NCBI RefSeq assembly: GCF_002929335.1
Contig: NZ_PJIL01000009.1
Span: forward strand, 62,001-126,000
Direction of reading: 5' to 3'
From: Arthrobacter sp. Y81
Lineage (GTDB): Bacteria > Actinomycetota > Actinomycetes > Actinomycetales > Micrococcaceae
Length of the DNA stretch: 64,000 nucleotides
In this document: piece after piece, positions 8,124-19,271 of the stretch
How positions within the stretch are numbered: the first letter of the stretch is position 1
Layout of the letters: the number at the start of each line of letters is the position of its first letter
Position numbers and translations under genes: made by a program
Notes under the pieces: model-generated
Databases searched by the model: none
What the model was told of the DNA's origin: nothing
What the model saw: only the letters and a program-made list of their open reading frames with translations

Positions 8124-9340
8124 GCACGCAACAGCTCCCGGAACACCCGGATTTCCTCTGGCGCAACCCTGAGCCCAAGTCCTCCTATGACGCCGTGATT
8201 GTGGGCGGCGGCGGGCACGGCCTGGCCACGGCTTACTTCCTGGCCAAGAACCACGGGATGACCAACATTGCCGTCCTGGAAAAGGGCTGGCTGGCCGGCG
8301 GCAACATGGCCCGCAACACCACCATCATCCGCTCCAACTACCTCTGGGACGAGAGCGCGGCCATCTACGAGCACGCCCTGAAGCTGTGGGAAATCCTGCC
8401 GGAAGAGCTCGAATACGACTTCCTGTTCAGCCAGCGCGGCGTGATGAACCTGGCCCACACCCTCGGTGATGTCCGTGAAAGCATCCGGCGCGTCGGAGCG
8501 AACAAGCTCAATGGCGTGGACGCTGAATGGCTGGAGCCGGACCAGGTCAAGGAACTCTGCCCCATCCTCAACATCAGCGACAACATCCGCTACCCCGTCA
8601 TGGGCGCCACCTACCAGCCGCGGGCGGGCATCGCCAAGCACGACCACGTGGCCTGGGCCTTCGCCCGCAAATGCGATGAGCTGGGCGTGGACATCATCCA
8701 GAACTGCGAGGTCACCGGCTTCCTCAAGGACGGGAACCGCGTCGTCGGCGTCAAAACCAACCAGGGCACGATCCACACCGAAAAGGTGGGCCTGTGCGCC
8801 GCCGGGCACAGCTCGGTCCTCGCCGAAATGGCCGGCTTCCGGCTCCCCATCCAGTCCCACCCGCTCCAGGCACTGGTGTCCGAACTCCACGAACCCGTCC
8901 ACCCCACCGTGGTCATGTCCAACCACGTCCACGTCTACGTCTCGCAGGCGCACAAGGGCGAACTGGTGATGGGCGCCGGCGTCGACTCCTACAACGGCTA
9001 CGGCCAGCGCGGATCCTTCCACGTGATCGAGCACCAGATGGCAGCCGCCGTCGAACTCTTCCCGGTCTTCGCCCGGGCCCATGTGCTCCGGACCTGGGGC
9101 GGCATTGTGGACACCACGCTGGATGCCTCCCCCATCGTGGGCACCACCCCGGTGGAGAACATGTTCGTCAACTGCGGCTGGGGAACCGGCGGCTTCAAAG
9201 GCACTCCGGCTGCCGGACTCACGTTCGCGCACACCATCGCCACGGGCACGCCGCACAAGCTGAACAAGCCGTTTGCGCTGGAGCGCTTCGAAACCGGAGC
9301 CCTGATCGACGAACACGGCGCAGCCGCCGTCGCCCACTAG
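8120..9340 (+). CDS. soxB: Sarcosine oxidase, beta subunit
   Basis: The 406-residue FAD-dependent oxidase subunit of heterotetrameric sarcosine oxidase demethylates N-methylglycine and yields H2O2. A Rossmann dinucleotide motif, [17 protein letters not shown], lies at about residues 27-43. [13 protein letters not shown] segment around residue 174 matches the region where the covalent FMN histidine lies in the family. The C-terminal [14 protein letters not shown] is the late FAD-contact motif. GTG start with a 4-base overlap of the glyA stop indicates translational coupling. soxD follows after 27 bases. Confidence 0.95.
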   Translation: MSTQQLPEHPDFLWRNPEPKSSYDAVIVGGGGHGLATAYFLAKNHGMTNIAVLEKGWLAGGNMARNTTIIRSNYLWDESAAIYEHALKLWEILPEELEYDFLFSQRGVMNLAHTLGDVRESIRRVGANKLNGVDAEWLEPDQVKELCPILNISDNIRYPVMGATYQPRAGIAKHDHVAWAFARKCDELGVDIIQNCEVTGFLKDGNRVVGVKTNQGTIHTEKVGLCAAGHSSVLAEMAGFRLPIQSHPLQALVSELHEPVHPTVVMSNHVHVYVSQAHKGELVMGAGVDSYNGYGQRGSFHVIEHQMAAAVELFPVFARAHVLRTWGGIVDTTLDASPIVGTTPVENMFVNCGWGTGGFKGTPAAGLTFAHTIATGTPHKLNKPFALERFETGALIDEHGAAAVAH

Positions 9341-9367
9341 CCGCCGTTCACTAGAAAGAAGACGCAC

Positions 9368-9808
9368 ATGCTGCTTATCTCATGCCCCAACTGCGGCTCG
9401 CGCGACGAGACCGAGTTCCACTACGGCGGCCAGGCCCACGTGCCCTACCCGGAAAACCCGAACGAGCTGAACGACCGCGAATGGGCCGAGTTCCTGTTCT
9501 ACCGGGACAACACCAAGGGAACGTTCGCCGAGCGCTGGCTGCACAGCACCGGCTGCCGCCAGTGGTTCAACATGCTCCGCGACACCGTCACCTACGACAT
9601 CCAGGCCGTCTACCCGATGGGCACGCCGCGGCCTGCAACTGCCGCCCCCAACGCGGCCGAATCCGGAACTGCCAGCCTCGCGGCTGACAGCACCACCACC
9701 GGCACCGCCGGCCCCAGCATCGCCGCCCCCAGCACCTCGGCAACCAGCATCACCGCCACCAGCACGACCCAGTCCGGCACCACCGCCCCGGAAGGAGCAA
9801 CCAAGTGA
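9368..9808 (+). CDS. soxD: Sarcosine oxidase, delta subunit with a long low-complexity tail
   Basis: The first 90-100 residues are a normal zinc-binding SoxD: CPNCG near residue 6-10, [22 protein letters not shown], and [15 protein letters not shown] supplying the further His/Cys ligands. The protein then continues for about 45 residues of Ala/Thr/Ser/Gly with almost no charged residues, where the family normally ends. A GAAAGAAG site precedes the ATG, and the stop overlaps the soxA GTG (GTGA). The tail is in frame and its DNA keeps the GC-rich third-position pattern, so it appears translated. Confidence 0.93.
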   Translation: MLLISCPNCGSRDETEFHYGGQAHVPYPENPNELNDREWAEFLFYRDNTKGTFAERWLHSTGCRQWFNMLRDTVTYDIQAVYPMGTPRPATAAPNAAESGTASLAADSTTTGTAGPSIAAPSTSATSITATSTTQSGTTAPEGATK

Positions 9809-12768
9809 CTTCCCAGAACGCCCGCCTCGCCGCCGGCGGACGCATCGACCGCAGCATCTCCTGGCGTTTCACCGTGGACGGCGAGGAATTCACCGGACAC
9901 CCCGGCGACACGATCGCTTCCGCCCTGCTCGCCAACGGCCGGGTGGCCGCCGGCAATTCGCTCTACGAGAACCGCCCCCGCGGCATCATGGCCGCCGGCG
10001 TGGAAGAGCCCAACGCGCTGGTGCGGGTCGAACCGCGCTTCCCGGGCGACGTGGCCGAGTCCATGCTTCCCGCCACCACCGTCACCCTGGTGGACGGCCT
10101 GAAGGCTGACCTGCTGAACGGCCTGGGCCGGCTGGACCCGGAGGAAGACCGCGCCGAGTACGACAAGAAGTACCTGCACACCGACGTCCTGGTGATCGGC
10201 GGCGGCCCCGCCGGCCTTGCCGCGGCCCGCGAAGCCGTCCGCACCGGCGCCCGGGTGATGCTCATGGACGACCAGCCCGAACTGGGCGGCACGCTCCTCT
10301 CCGGATCCACGGCCCCGGGCCTGGCCGAGACCATCGAGGGCAAGCCGGCCCTGGAATGGGTGGCGGACGTCGAAGCCGAACTCGTTTCCGCGGCCGAGTG
10401 CACCGTCCTGAACCGGACCACGGCCTTCGGCGCCTACGACGCCAACTACGTCATCGCCGTCCAGAACCGCACGGACCACCTGTCCAGCCCGGCCGCCCCC
10501 GGCGTGTCCAGGCAGCGTATTTGGCACATCCGTGCCAACCAGGTTGTCCTGGCTCCCGGCGCCCACGAACGCCCGCTGGTCTTCGAGAACAACGACCGCC
10601 CGGGCATCATGCTCGCCTCCGCCGTCCGGAGCTACCTCAACCGCTACGCCGTCGCCGCGGGGCAGCGGGTGGTCATCAGCACCACCAACGACAGCGCCTA
10701 CGCCCTGGCCGCGGACCTGCGGGCCGCCGGCGTCAAGGTCGCCGCCGTCGTCGACGCCCGCCCCGGCATCACTCCGGTGGCTGCCGCCGCCGTCGAATCC
10801 GGGACACGGGTGCTGATCGGCAGTGCCGTGGCCAACACCGCCTCTACCGAGTCCGGCGCGGCCGGAACAAACACAGGACGGCTGAACTCCGTCACCGTCC
10901 GCAGCATCAACGACGACGGCGAACTCACCTCCGGCATCGAAGAGATCGCCTGCGACCTGCTGGCAGTCTCCGGCGGCTGGAGCCCGCTGGTGCACCTGCA
11001 CTCGCAGCGGCAGGGAAAGCTGCGCTGGGACGAGGACCTGGCGGCCTTCGTGCCGAGCACCGTGGTCCCGAACCAGCAGATTGTCGGCTCCGGCCGCGGC
11101 AGCTTCGAACTCGGGGACTGCCTCGCCGAAGGCATCTCCGCCGGAGCGTCGGCCGCCATCGCCGCGGGCTTCAGTTCCGCCGTCGAGCCTTCGGTACCCG
11201 GCGAGGCGAAAGCCTCAGGCCCCACCCGCCAGCTGTGGCTGGTTCCCGGTCAGGCCGGCACGCCGGACGACTGGCACCACCACTTCGTCGACTTCCAGCG
11301 GGACCAGTCCGTGGCCGACGTCCTCCGCTCCACCGGGGCCGGCATGCGGTCCGTGGAGCACATCAAGCGTTACACCTCCATCAGCACCGCCAACGACCAG
11401 GGCAAGACGTCCGGCGTCAACGCGATCGGCGTCATTGCCGCGGCCCTCCGGCAGGCCGGCGAAGCCTCCCGGGGCATCGGAGACATCGGCACCACCACCT
11501 ACCGGGCGCCGTTCACGCCCGTGGCCTTCGCGGCACTCGCCGGACGCCAGCGCGGCGAACTGTTCGACCCCGCCCGCGTCACGTCGATCCACCCGTGGCA
11601 CGTGGCACAGGGCGCACTGTTCGAGGACGTCGGGCAGTGGAAGCGACCCTGGTACTACCCGCAGGACGGGGAGGACATGGACACCGCCGTGCTGCGCGAG
11701 TGCGGCGCCGTCCGCGACTCCGTCGGCTTCATGGACGCCACCACGCTCGGCAAGATCGAAATCCGGGGCAAGGACGCCGGTGAGTTCCTCAACCGGATCT
11801 ACACCAACGCGTTCAAGAAGCTCGCCCCGGGGTCCGCCCGCTACGGCGTGATGTGCATGGCGGACGGCATGATCTTCGACGACGGCGTGACCCTCCGCCT
11901 TGACGAGGACCGGTTCTTCATGACCACCACCACCGGCGGCGCCGCGAAGGTGCTGGACTGGCTGGAGGAATGGCTGCAGACCGAGTGGCCTGAACTGGAC
12001 GTGCACTGCACCTCGGTGACCGAACAGTGGAGCACCATTGCCGTCGTCGGGCCCAAATCCCGTGCGGTGATCGCCAAGCTGGCACCGGAACTCGCCGCGG
12101 GCGGCGGGCTGGAGGCGGAAGCCTTCCCTTTCATGACCTTCCGCGAAACCACCCTCGCCTCCGGCGTGCAGGCGCGGATCTGCCGGATCTCTTTCTCCGG
12201 TGAACTGGCCTACGAGATCAACGTGCCGTCCTGGTACGGGCTGAACACGTGGGAAGCGGTGGCCGCCGCGGGGGCCGAATTCAACATCACCCCGTACGGC
12301 ACCGAAACCATGCACGTGCTCCGGGCCGAAAAGGGCTACCCGATCGTCGGCCAGGACACCGACGGCACCGTCACCCCGCAGGACGCCGGGATGGAATGGG
12401 TGGTTTCCAAGGCCAAGGACTTCATCGGCAAGCGCTCCTACGCCCGGGCCGACGCCCGGCGCGAGGACCGCAAGCACCTGGTCAGTGTCCTTCCCGTGGA
12501 CGGAACGCTGCGGCTGCCGGAAGGCACCCAGCTCGTGGAAAAGGGGATCACCACCAACCCCGCCTACGGTCCCGTCCCGATGCAGGGCTTCGTGACCTCG
12601 AGCTACCACAGCGCCGCACTGGGCAGGTCGTTCGCCCTGGCTCTGATCAAGAACGGCCGCAACCGCATCGGCGAGACCCTCGTGGCCGCCGCCGGAGACC
12701 AGCTGGTCGAGGTCATCGTCGCCGAAACCGTACTTTTTGACCCCGAAGGGACCCGTAAAGATGGCTAA
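9805..12768 (+). CDS. soxA: Sarcosine oxidase, alpha subunit
   Basis: The 987-residue subunit has the full family layout: an N-terminal [24 protein letters not shown] plug domain, an NAD-binding Rossmann motif [18 protein letters not shown] (about 128-145), and a C-terminal aminomethyltransferase-like (GcvT) folate domain from about residue 600, with [17 protein letters not shown] and [20 protein letters not shown]. The folate domain captures the methyl group as 5,10-methylene-THF. The start is GTG, overlapping the soxD stop. The 3' end overlaps the probable soxG start by 8 bases. Confidence 0.96.
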   Translation: MTSQNARLAAGGRIDRSISWRFTVDGEEFTGHPGDTIASALLANGRVAAGNSLYENRPRGIMAAGVEEPNALVRVEPRFPGDVAESMLPATTVTLVDGLKADLLNGLGRLDPEEDRAEYDKKYLHTDVLVIGGGPAGLAAAREAVRTGARVMLMDDQPELGGTLLSGSTAPGLAETIEGKPALEWVADVEAELVSAAECTVLNRTTAFGAYDANYVIAVQNRTDHLSSPAAPGVSRQRIWHIRANQVVLAPGAHERPLVFENNDRPGIMLASAVRSYLNRYAVAAGQRVVISTTNDSAYALAADLRAAGVKVAAVVDARPGITPVAAAAVESGTRVLIGSAVANTASTESGAAGTNTGRLNSVTVRSINDDGELTSGIEEIACDLLAVSGGWSPLVHLHSQRQGKLRWDEDLAAFVPSTVVPNQQIVGSGRGSFELGDCLAEGISAGASAAIAAGFSSAVEPSVPGEAKASGPTRQLWLVPGQAGTPDDWHHHFVDFQRDQSVADVLRSTGAGMRSVEHIKRYTSISTANDQGKTSGVNAIGVIAAALRQAGEASRGIGDIGTTTYRAPFTPVAFAALAGRQRGELFDPARVTSIHPWHVAQGALFEDVGQWKRPWYYPQDGEDMDTAVLRECGAVRDSVGFMDATTLGKIEIRGKDAGEFLNRIYTNAFKKLAPGSARYGVMCMADGMIFDDGVTLRLDEDRFFMTTTTGGAAKVLDWLEEWLQTEWPELDVHCTSVTEQWSTIAVVGPKSRAVIAKLAPELAAGGGLEAEAFPFMTFRETTLASGVQARICRISFSGELAYEINVPSWYGLNTWEAVAAAGAEFNITPYGTETMHVLRAEKGYPIVGQDTDGTVTPQDAGMEWVVSKAKDFIGKRSYARADARREDRKHLVSVLPVDGTLRLPEGTQLVEKGITTNPAYGPVPMQGFVTSSYHSAALGRSFALALIKNGRNRIGETLVAAAGDQLVEVIVAETVLFDPEGTRKDG

Positions 12769-13395
12769 CACAGCAGCACTCACAGGCATCAATGGACTCC
12801 GGGAAATCCGCCGCAGCCCCGCCTCACACTTGGCCAAAGCGCTGGAGGCCGGCTCCGTTCCGGGAAAGATCGTCCTGAAGGAAGGACCGTTCCAGACCAT
12901 GGCCGGCGTCCGCGTCGACCCCACGTCCGAGGAAGGGACCCGGATCGCCTCCGTCACCGGCGGCCTGCCGGCACGCTGTGGCGAGGTGGCCGGCACGGAG
13001 GGCCTCAGTGTCCTCTGGCTGGGACCATCCGAGTTCCTGGTGGTGGCGCCGGAGGAAGCCCATGACTCCCTGGGCGGTGACCTGATCGGCTCGCTCACGG
13101 ACGCCCTGGGCGACGCACCGGGCCAGGTGGTGGACCTCTCCGCCAACCGCACCACGTTCGAACTCTCCGGTCCGCGGGCCCGGGCAGTGCTGGAGAAGGG
13201 CTGCGCCCTGGACCTGCACCCGCGCAGCTTCACGCCGGGAACGGCCCTGACGACGGAAGTCGGCAACATCCCGGTCACCCTGCTGAAGACCGGGGAGGAA
13301 AGCTTCAGGCTGTTCCCCCGGGCCTCGTTCGCGGACTTCCTGGGCCGCTGGCTCCTGGATGGCATGAGGGAGTTCGCTTCCCCTGAGGTGCCCTA

Positions 13396-13396
<1 letters not shown>
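12761..13396 (+). CDS. soxG: Sarcosine oxidase, gamma subunit
   Basis: The 211-residue subunit contains the expected core: [15 protein letters not shown] motif (here [13 protein letters not shown]), [32 protein letters not shown], and [29 protein letters not shown]. The ATG at 12761 is chosen over 12737 because [20 protein letters not shown] is the usual style of start and lies a proper distance from GAAGGGACC. It overlaps soxA by 8 bases and sdaA by one base (TAATG), completing the soxBDAG set. Confidence 0.94.
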
Positions 13397-14769
<1,373 letters not shown>

Positions 14770-14772
14770 GCC

Positions 14773-15669
14773 ATGACTGCCATCGAGACTGAAACCTCCC
14801 TCCCGGAGCAGGCCACCACCGTGGAGCATGTCCTGACGCTCGACTGCCGGGAGTCGCCGGGCATTGTCCACGCCGTCTCCGGCTTCCTGCTGGAACACGG
14901 CTGCGACATCATCGACAACCAGCAGTTCGGCGAACGCTCCGAAGGGCACTTCTTTATGCGGGTGCACTTCGCGTCCGACGGCGATGCCTCCACCGCGGAC
15001 ACCCTGCGGGCCGCTTTTGCCCCGGTGGCTGACCGCTTCGGGATGAGCTGGCGGCTGGAGCCGCAGGGTTCCAAGCGCCGGGTGCTGATCATGGTGTCCA
15101 AGTTCGGGCACTGCCTCAACGACCTGCTGTTCCGCGCCAGGATCGGCGAACTGCCCGTTGACGTGGTGGCCGTGGTCTCCAACCACACGGACCACCAGGC
15201 GCTCGTGGAATGGCACGGCATCCCGTTCTTCCACGTGCCCGTCACCGCCGCCACCAAGCCCGAGGCGGAGGGCCGGCTGCTGGAGCTCATCGACGAGTAC
15301 GACGTCGAGCTCGTGGTGCTGGCCCGCTACATGCAGGTCCTCAGCGACGGGCTCACGCGCAAGCTGGACGGCAAGGCGATCAACATCCACCACTCGTTCC
15401 TGCCCAGCTTCAAGGGTGCCAAGCCGTACCACCAGGCCTACGCCCGCGGCGTGAAGACCGTGGGTGCCACCGCGCACTACGTCAACGGCGAGCTCGACGA
15501 GGGGCCGATCATCTCGCAGCAGACGGTGGAAGTGGACCACACCTACGGACCGGAGGACCTCGTCGCGGCTGGCCGCGACACGGAGTGCAAAGCGCTCAGC
15601 AACGCCGTTCGCTGGCACTGCGAGGGCCGGGTGATCCTCCGCGGCAGCAGGACCGTGGTGCTCCGCTAA
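14773..15669 (+). CDS. purU: Formyltetrahydrofolate deformylase
   Basis: The 298-residue hydrolase converts 10-formyl-THF to formate and THF. An ACT-like domain (about 18-105: LTLDCRESPGIVHAVSGFLLEHG) precedes the formyltransferase-like catalytic domain. Catalytic-type residues appear in NIHHSFLPSFKGAKPYHQA (Asn and His) and in AHYVNGELDEGPI (Asp). It starts 3 bases after sdaA. As last gene of the operon it regenerates free THF when the one-carbon load from sarcosine is high. No folD is visible in the operon, so the methylene-to-formyl step must be supplied elsewhere. Confidence 0.95.
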   Translation: MTAIETETSLPEQATTVEHVLTLDCRESPGIVHAVSGFLLEHGCDIIDNQQFGERSEGHFFMRVHFASDGDASTADTLRAAFAPVADRFGMSWRLEPQGSKRRVLIMVSKFGHCLNDLLFRARIGELPVDVVAVVSNHTDHQALVEWHGIPFFHVPVTAATKPEAEGRLLELIDEYDVELVVLARYMQVLSDGLTRKLDGKAINIHHSFLPSFKGAKPYHQAYARGVKTVGATAHYVNGELDEGPIISQQTVEVDHTYGPEDLVAAGRDTECKALSNAVRWHCEGRVILRGSRTVVLR

Positions 15670-15677
15670 CCTACCTG

Positions 15678-15877
15678 GACGCTCTCTCACTTCCTGTCGC
15701 CTCAACCGGGACGCTCTCTCACTTCCTGTCGCTTCAACCGGGACGCTCTCTCACTTCCTGTTGCCTCAACCGGGACGCTCTCTCACTTCCTGTCGCTTCA
15801 ACCGGGACGCTCTCTCACTTTCTTGGGGAAAGCGAGAGAGCGTCCCTGTTTTTGTTGCGAAAGGTGAGAGAGCGTCC
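15678..15877. repeat. ACGCTCTCTCAC repeat element, copy 2, with 32-bp tandem array
   Basis: GACGCTCTCTCAC recurs at 15678, 15710, 15742, 15774 and 15806, exactly 32 bases apart. The intervening TTCCTGTCGCYTCAACCGG varies by one or two bases (TGTCGC or TGTTGC, CTC or TTC). The fifth copy forms a hairpin with GAGAGAGCGTCCC at 15834-15846. TTTTTGTTGCGAAAGGTGAG and a final AGAGCGTCC close the element as in the other copies. It fills the gap between convergent purU and the PucR-type gene. Confidence 0.92.
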
Positions 15878-15912
15878 TGTATTGCAGCCGGGGCTGCTGC
15901 TTCCCGGAGGGG

Positions 15913-17610
15913 CTACAGCGCGGCCAGCCGGGTGGCCAGGTGCAGCGCGGCGAGCCGGCCCGTTCCCCGCGGGTCGCCGCCGCACAGCTCGAAAATCCGT
16001 TGCAGGCGGTGGTGCATCGACTGCCGTTCCACGTGCAGTTCCCGGGCGGCCTGCGCTGTATTGCAGCCGGAGTCGAGCCAGGTTGCCAGTGTTGCCAGAA
16101 GCTGGGAGTTCCGCCGCGCGTCGTGCTCCAGCACGGGCCCCAACTGCTGGCGGATGAAATCCTGCCGCACGCCCTGGTCCAGATGCTGCGCCACCAGGCG
16201 CTCCACGGCGAGGTGCTCGACGTCGAGCACCACACCTTCGGTTTCTGACAGCGGCCGGGCCACCGCCCGAAGCGAACCGTTCACGGCAAGGTCCAGGGCG
16301 CACTTCGCCTCGGACAGCGACCACGGCGCGTTTTCGATCCCGGACGCCAGGGGACCCACCGCCGTCATGGTTCCGGCCTCAACCGGCAACTCCCGCAACG
16401 CTGTCACGAGCTCGGCGCGTGCGGCCACCGCCCCGTCAAAGGGAAGGGCGGCAAGCGCCAGGAGCTCCGCGTTGTCCACGTAGCTGGCACTCTGCTGGGC
16501 CGAGCGCTTCAGGATCTTGTCCATTGCCGCCCGCAGCTGCTGCGAGGTGGAAGTCCTGACGACGACGGCGACGACCGTGGCAGAGGGCGGGATCCCGGCA
16601 GCCGGAGACAGCTGTTGAAGCCGCCAAGGCTGGCTGCCGGAGCTGACAGCACGCAGGAGTGCGGTCCCGGCCACCTCTTTCAGCCCGGGTGGCATCCGTT
16701 GAAGCAGCGCCAGCGAAAGGATGTCAATGCAGCGCCCGCCGGCGACACGCGCCAGGTTGACGTCGCCATGGGCCGGAACGTTGATGACCAGCCGGGCGGA
16801 GGGAACGCCGCGGACCGGCACGTCGATGCTGATCAACGTGCCGTCGGCGCCAGGCCCGGCTGCCAGCCCGGGCCCTTCTTCTGCCCCGGAACCGCCTGCC
16901 TCGGAGCCTGCTGCCCCGGAACCGCCTGCCGGAGTGGAGCCGTCCGCCCCGGAGCCGCCTGCCGGAGTGGAGCCGTCCGCCCGCTGCGTATCTGCGCTGT
17001 CCGGGCCGGCGCCGCCAGCGGCTGCGCTGTCAGTGCCCGGGGTGTCCGGTCCCGCACTGCCGAGGGTCACGCCGGACACCGACGAGAGCTCCAGGGTCGC
17101 GTCAATGAGTCCGGCCAGTACTGCCAGGATCTGATCGAGGCTGCTCCCGTGGGCCAGTTCAACAGCCATGGCATGGCTGGCCTCATCTGCGCGGCGCAGG
17201 TGCGCCACCGATTCGCTGACAAGCATCGAATTGATGGCCTGCATGATGCCCACGAAAGGCACCACCTTGCGCAATTCAATGAGGGGGAGCCCGGCGCTTT
17301 CCGCCGCCCGGACCATCGACAGTGGAATCGAGGCCAGGGTCTGTCCTGTTTCCACCGCCAGGGCACCCACGCCTCTGGCGGCAAGCTGCCGGACGTACTC
17401 CACCCGGCGGCCATCCGATGCCGTTGCCAACGCGTCGCCGCCGGTGAGAAGAAGCTCGCCGCCGCTAAGTAGCGGGGCTATATCCAAAACCTCACTGGAG
17501 TGGACCCATCGCAGCTGGGTGCTGGCCGCTGCGGCAGCGCCGGCGCGGATCACGGGATCAGCGGCGGTGAGAGTGGAGTGTTTCAGGATTTCACTGAGCT
17601 TGATTGGCAT
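15913..17610 (-). CDS. PucR-family transcriptional regulator with an internal Gly/Ser/Pro repeat linker
   Basis: The 565-residue regulator has the N-terminal PucR sensor domain (from residue 1, with LLTGGDALA and VGALAVETGQTLASIP). A low-complexity stretch at about 184-257 contains ADGSTPAGGSG twice in tandem. A GGDEF-like middle region and a C-terminal HTH (DSGCNTAQAARELHVERQSMHHRLQRIFEL) follow. The family activates purine or other nitrogen catabolism. It is divergent from the NCS1 permease and deacetylase genes, its probable targets, with a 111-base shared regulatory gap. Confidence 0.9.
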   Translation of the reverse strand: MPIKLSEILKHSTLTAADPVIRAGAAAAASTQLRWVHSSEVLDIAPLLSGGELLLTGGDALATASDGRRVEYVRQLAARGVGALAVETGQTLASIPLSMVRAAESAGLPLIELRKVVPFVGIMQAINSMLVSESVAHLRRADEASHAMAVELAHGSSLDQILAVLAGLIDATLELSSVSGVTLGSAGPDTPGTDSAAAGGAGPDSADTQRADGSTPAGGSGADGSTPAGGSGAAGSEAGGSGAEEGPGLAAGPGADGTLISIDVPVRGVPSARLVINVPAHGDVNLARVAGGRCIDILSLALLQRMPPGLKEVAGTALLRAVSSGSQPWRLQQLSPAAGIPPSATVVAVVVRTSTSQQLRAAMDKILKRSAQQSASYVDNAELLALAALPFDGAVAARAELVTALRELPVEAGTMTAVGPLASGIENAPWSLSEAKCALDLAVNGSLRAVARPLSETEGVVLDVEHLAVERLVAQHLDQGVRQDFIRQQLGPVLEHDARRNSQLLATLATWLDSGCNTAQAARELHVERQSMHHRLQRIFELCGGDPRGTGRLAALHLATRLAAL

Positions 17611-17721
17611 TACGCTCCGTCATGCAAAGGGCGGTTTTCGTATACATATCGTATCTTGTCCAGTGTGGTCTACAGCACATAACCTTGCGGTATCCCCCTT
17701 TTCTCCCTATGGAGGCCCCAC

Positions 17722-19257
17722 ATGCATAACAACTCCACTGCAGCCTCGGCTGGCCCAGTGCAGGCAGTCGACAACGACGTCGAAGCCTGGCTGCAGCCCA
17801 TCCCGGAATCCCAGCGGACCAGGAAAGTCTCCGGACAATTCTGGATCTGGGCCGGCGCCAACCTCGCCCCCATCAACTGGGTGCTCGGCGCCCTCGGCAT
17901 CCACCTCGGCCTCGGCTTCGCCGATACGGTTATCGTTCTGGTCTTGGGGAACCTGATCGGCATGCTCCTGTTCGGCTGCTTTGTCCTGCTCGGCCAGAAG
18001 ACCGGGGCCACCGGCATGGTGCTGGCCCGCGCAGCGTTCGGCAGGCGCGGAAATTACCTGCCAGCCGCCATCCAGGCGCTGCTGGTGATCGGCTGGTGCG
18101 CGGTGAACACCTGGATCATCCTGGACCTGGTGATGGCGCTGTTCGGAACCCTCGGCTGGGTTGACCCGACGGCCCAGAACTACGCCTGGAAGATCGGCGT
18201 CGCCACGACCATCATGGCGGCGCAGGTGGCCATCGCCTGGTTCGGCTACAAGGCCATCGCGGCATTTGAGAAGTGGACCGTGCCGCCCACCATCATCATC
18301 CTCGCGGTGATGTCCGCCGTCGCCTGGTTCGGCATGAAGATCAACTGGTCCTACGCCGGACCGGCCGGCAATATCCTCGAAGGCTCGGAACGGATCGCCG
18401 CGATGAGCGCCGTCATGACAGCCATTGGCATCGGCTGGGGGATCACCTGGTTCACCTATGCCGCCGATTACTCCCGCTTCGTCAGCACGGAAGTGCCGAA
18501 GCGGCGGGTCTACCTGGCCTCGGTTCTGGGTCAGTTCATCCCTGTTGTCTGGCTTGGAATCCTGGGCGCCAGCCTCGCAACCAACAGCGGCGAGATCGAT
18601 CCCGGAAAACTCATCGTCCAGAACTTCGGAGTCCTCGCACTTCCGGTGCTGCTGATGGTCCTGCACGGACCCATCGCCACCAACATCCTGAACATCTACA
18701 CCTTCTCCGTCGCGACGCAAGCCCTCGACATCACCATCAGCCGCCGCAAGCTGAACCTGTTCGTCGGTGTGTTCTCGCTGGCCGCCGTCGTCTTCTTCAT
18801 CTTCCAGGAGGACTTCGCCGCGGTGCTGGATGCGTGGCTCATCGGACTCGTCGCATGGGTGGCTGCCTGGGGCGGTGTGATGCTGGTGCATTACTTCTGG
18901 ATCGAGAAGCGCTGGCCTGGCGACCCCGCACGACTGTTTGACGGCGTGGGCACCAAGCGCCTCCCCGGTGTGAACTGGGCCGGCATCGTATCCCTCCTGA
19001 TCGGCATTTTCGCCACCTGGCTGTTCATGTACGGGCTGGTCCCGGCAATGCAGGGCCCCATCGCCGTGGCCCTGGGCGGCTGGGACCTGTCCTGGCTCGC
19101 CGGCGGACTCAGCAGCGCCGCGAGCTACGCGGTCCTGGGGCCCCGGTTTCACCGCAAGTTTCTGGTCGGCGCAGAACCGCAGCCGGCCGCGGTAACCGTC
19201 CCGGAGTCAGATGTCCCCGAGGCGGCTGCCCGCCCGACAACCGCCGTCTCGCTCTAG
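17722..19257 (+). CDS. NCS1-family nucleobase/allantoin-type cation symporter
   Basis: The 511-residue inner-membrane transporter has about 12 hydrophobic spans. The first, FWIWAGANLAPINWVLGALG, carries the N-terminal NCS1 signature, and WGITWFTYAADYSRFV lies in the middle. The family imports purines, pyrimidines, hydantoins or allantoin with a cation. ATGGAGG precedes the ATG at suitable distance. The next gene, a PuuE-like deacetylase, starts 14 bases on, so the pair is an operon opposite the PucR-type regulator. Context favours a ureide or cyclic amide from purine breakdown, but the sequence does not settle the substrate. Confidence 0.92.
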   Translation: MHNNSTAASAGPVQAVDNDVEAWLQPIPESQRTRKVSGQFWIWAGANLAPINWVLGALGIHLGLGFADTVIVLVLGNLIGMLLFGCFVLLGQKTGATGMVLARAAFGRRGNYLPAAIQALLVIGWCAVNTWIILDLVMALFGTLGWVDPTAQNYAWKIGVATTIMAAQVAIAWFGYKAIAAFEKWTVPPTIIILAVMSAVAWFGMKINWSYAGPAGNILEGSERIAAMSAVMTAIGIGWGITWFTYAADYSRFVSTEVPKRRVYLASVLGQFIPVVWLGILGASLATNSGEIDPGKLIVQNFGVLALPVLLMVLHGPIATNILNIYTFSVATQALDITISRRKLNLFVGVFSLAAVVFFIFQEDFAAVLDAWLIGLVAWVAAWGGVMLVHYFWIEKRWPGDPARLFDGVGTKRLPGVNWAGIVSLLIGIFATWLFMYGLVPAMQGPIAVALGGWDLSWLAGGLSSAASYAVLGPRFHRKFLVGAEPQPAAVTVPESDVPEAAARPTTAVSL

Positions 19258-19271
19258 AAAGGAATCGGACC

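Noticed and set aside
8054..9367. Long leftward open frame opposite soxB (437 codons)
   Set aside because: It mirrors the sense-strand codon pattern of a GC-rich gene and has composition dominated by Gly, Ala, Val, His and Asp with no domain. Similar long shadows lie opposite glyA, soxA, sdaA, gcl and katG.
15678..15846. 32-bp regular repeats as a possible CRISPR array
   Set aside because: The whole 32-bp unit is repeated, including the part that would be a spacer, and no cas gene is nearby. It is a simple tandem array ending in a hairpin.
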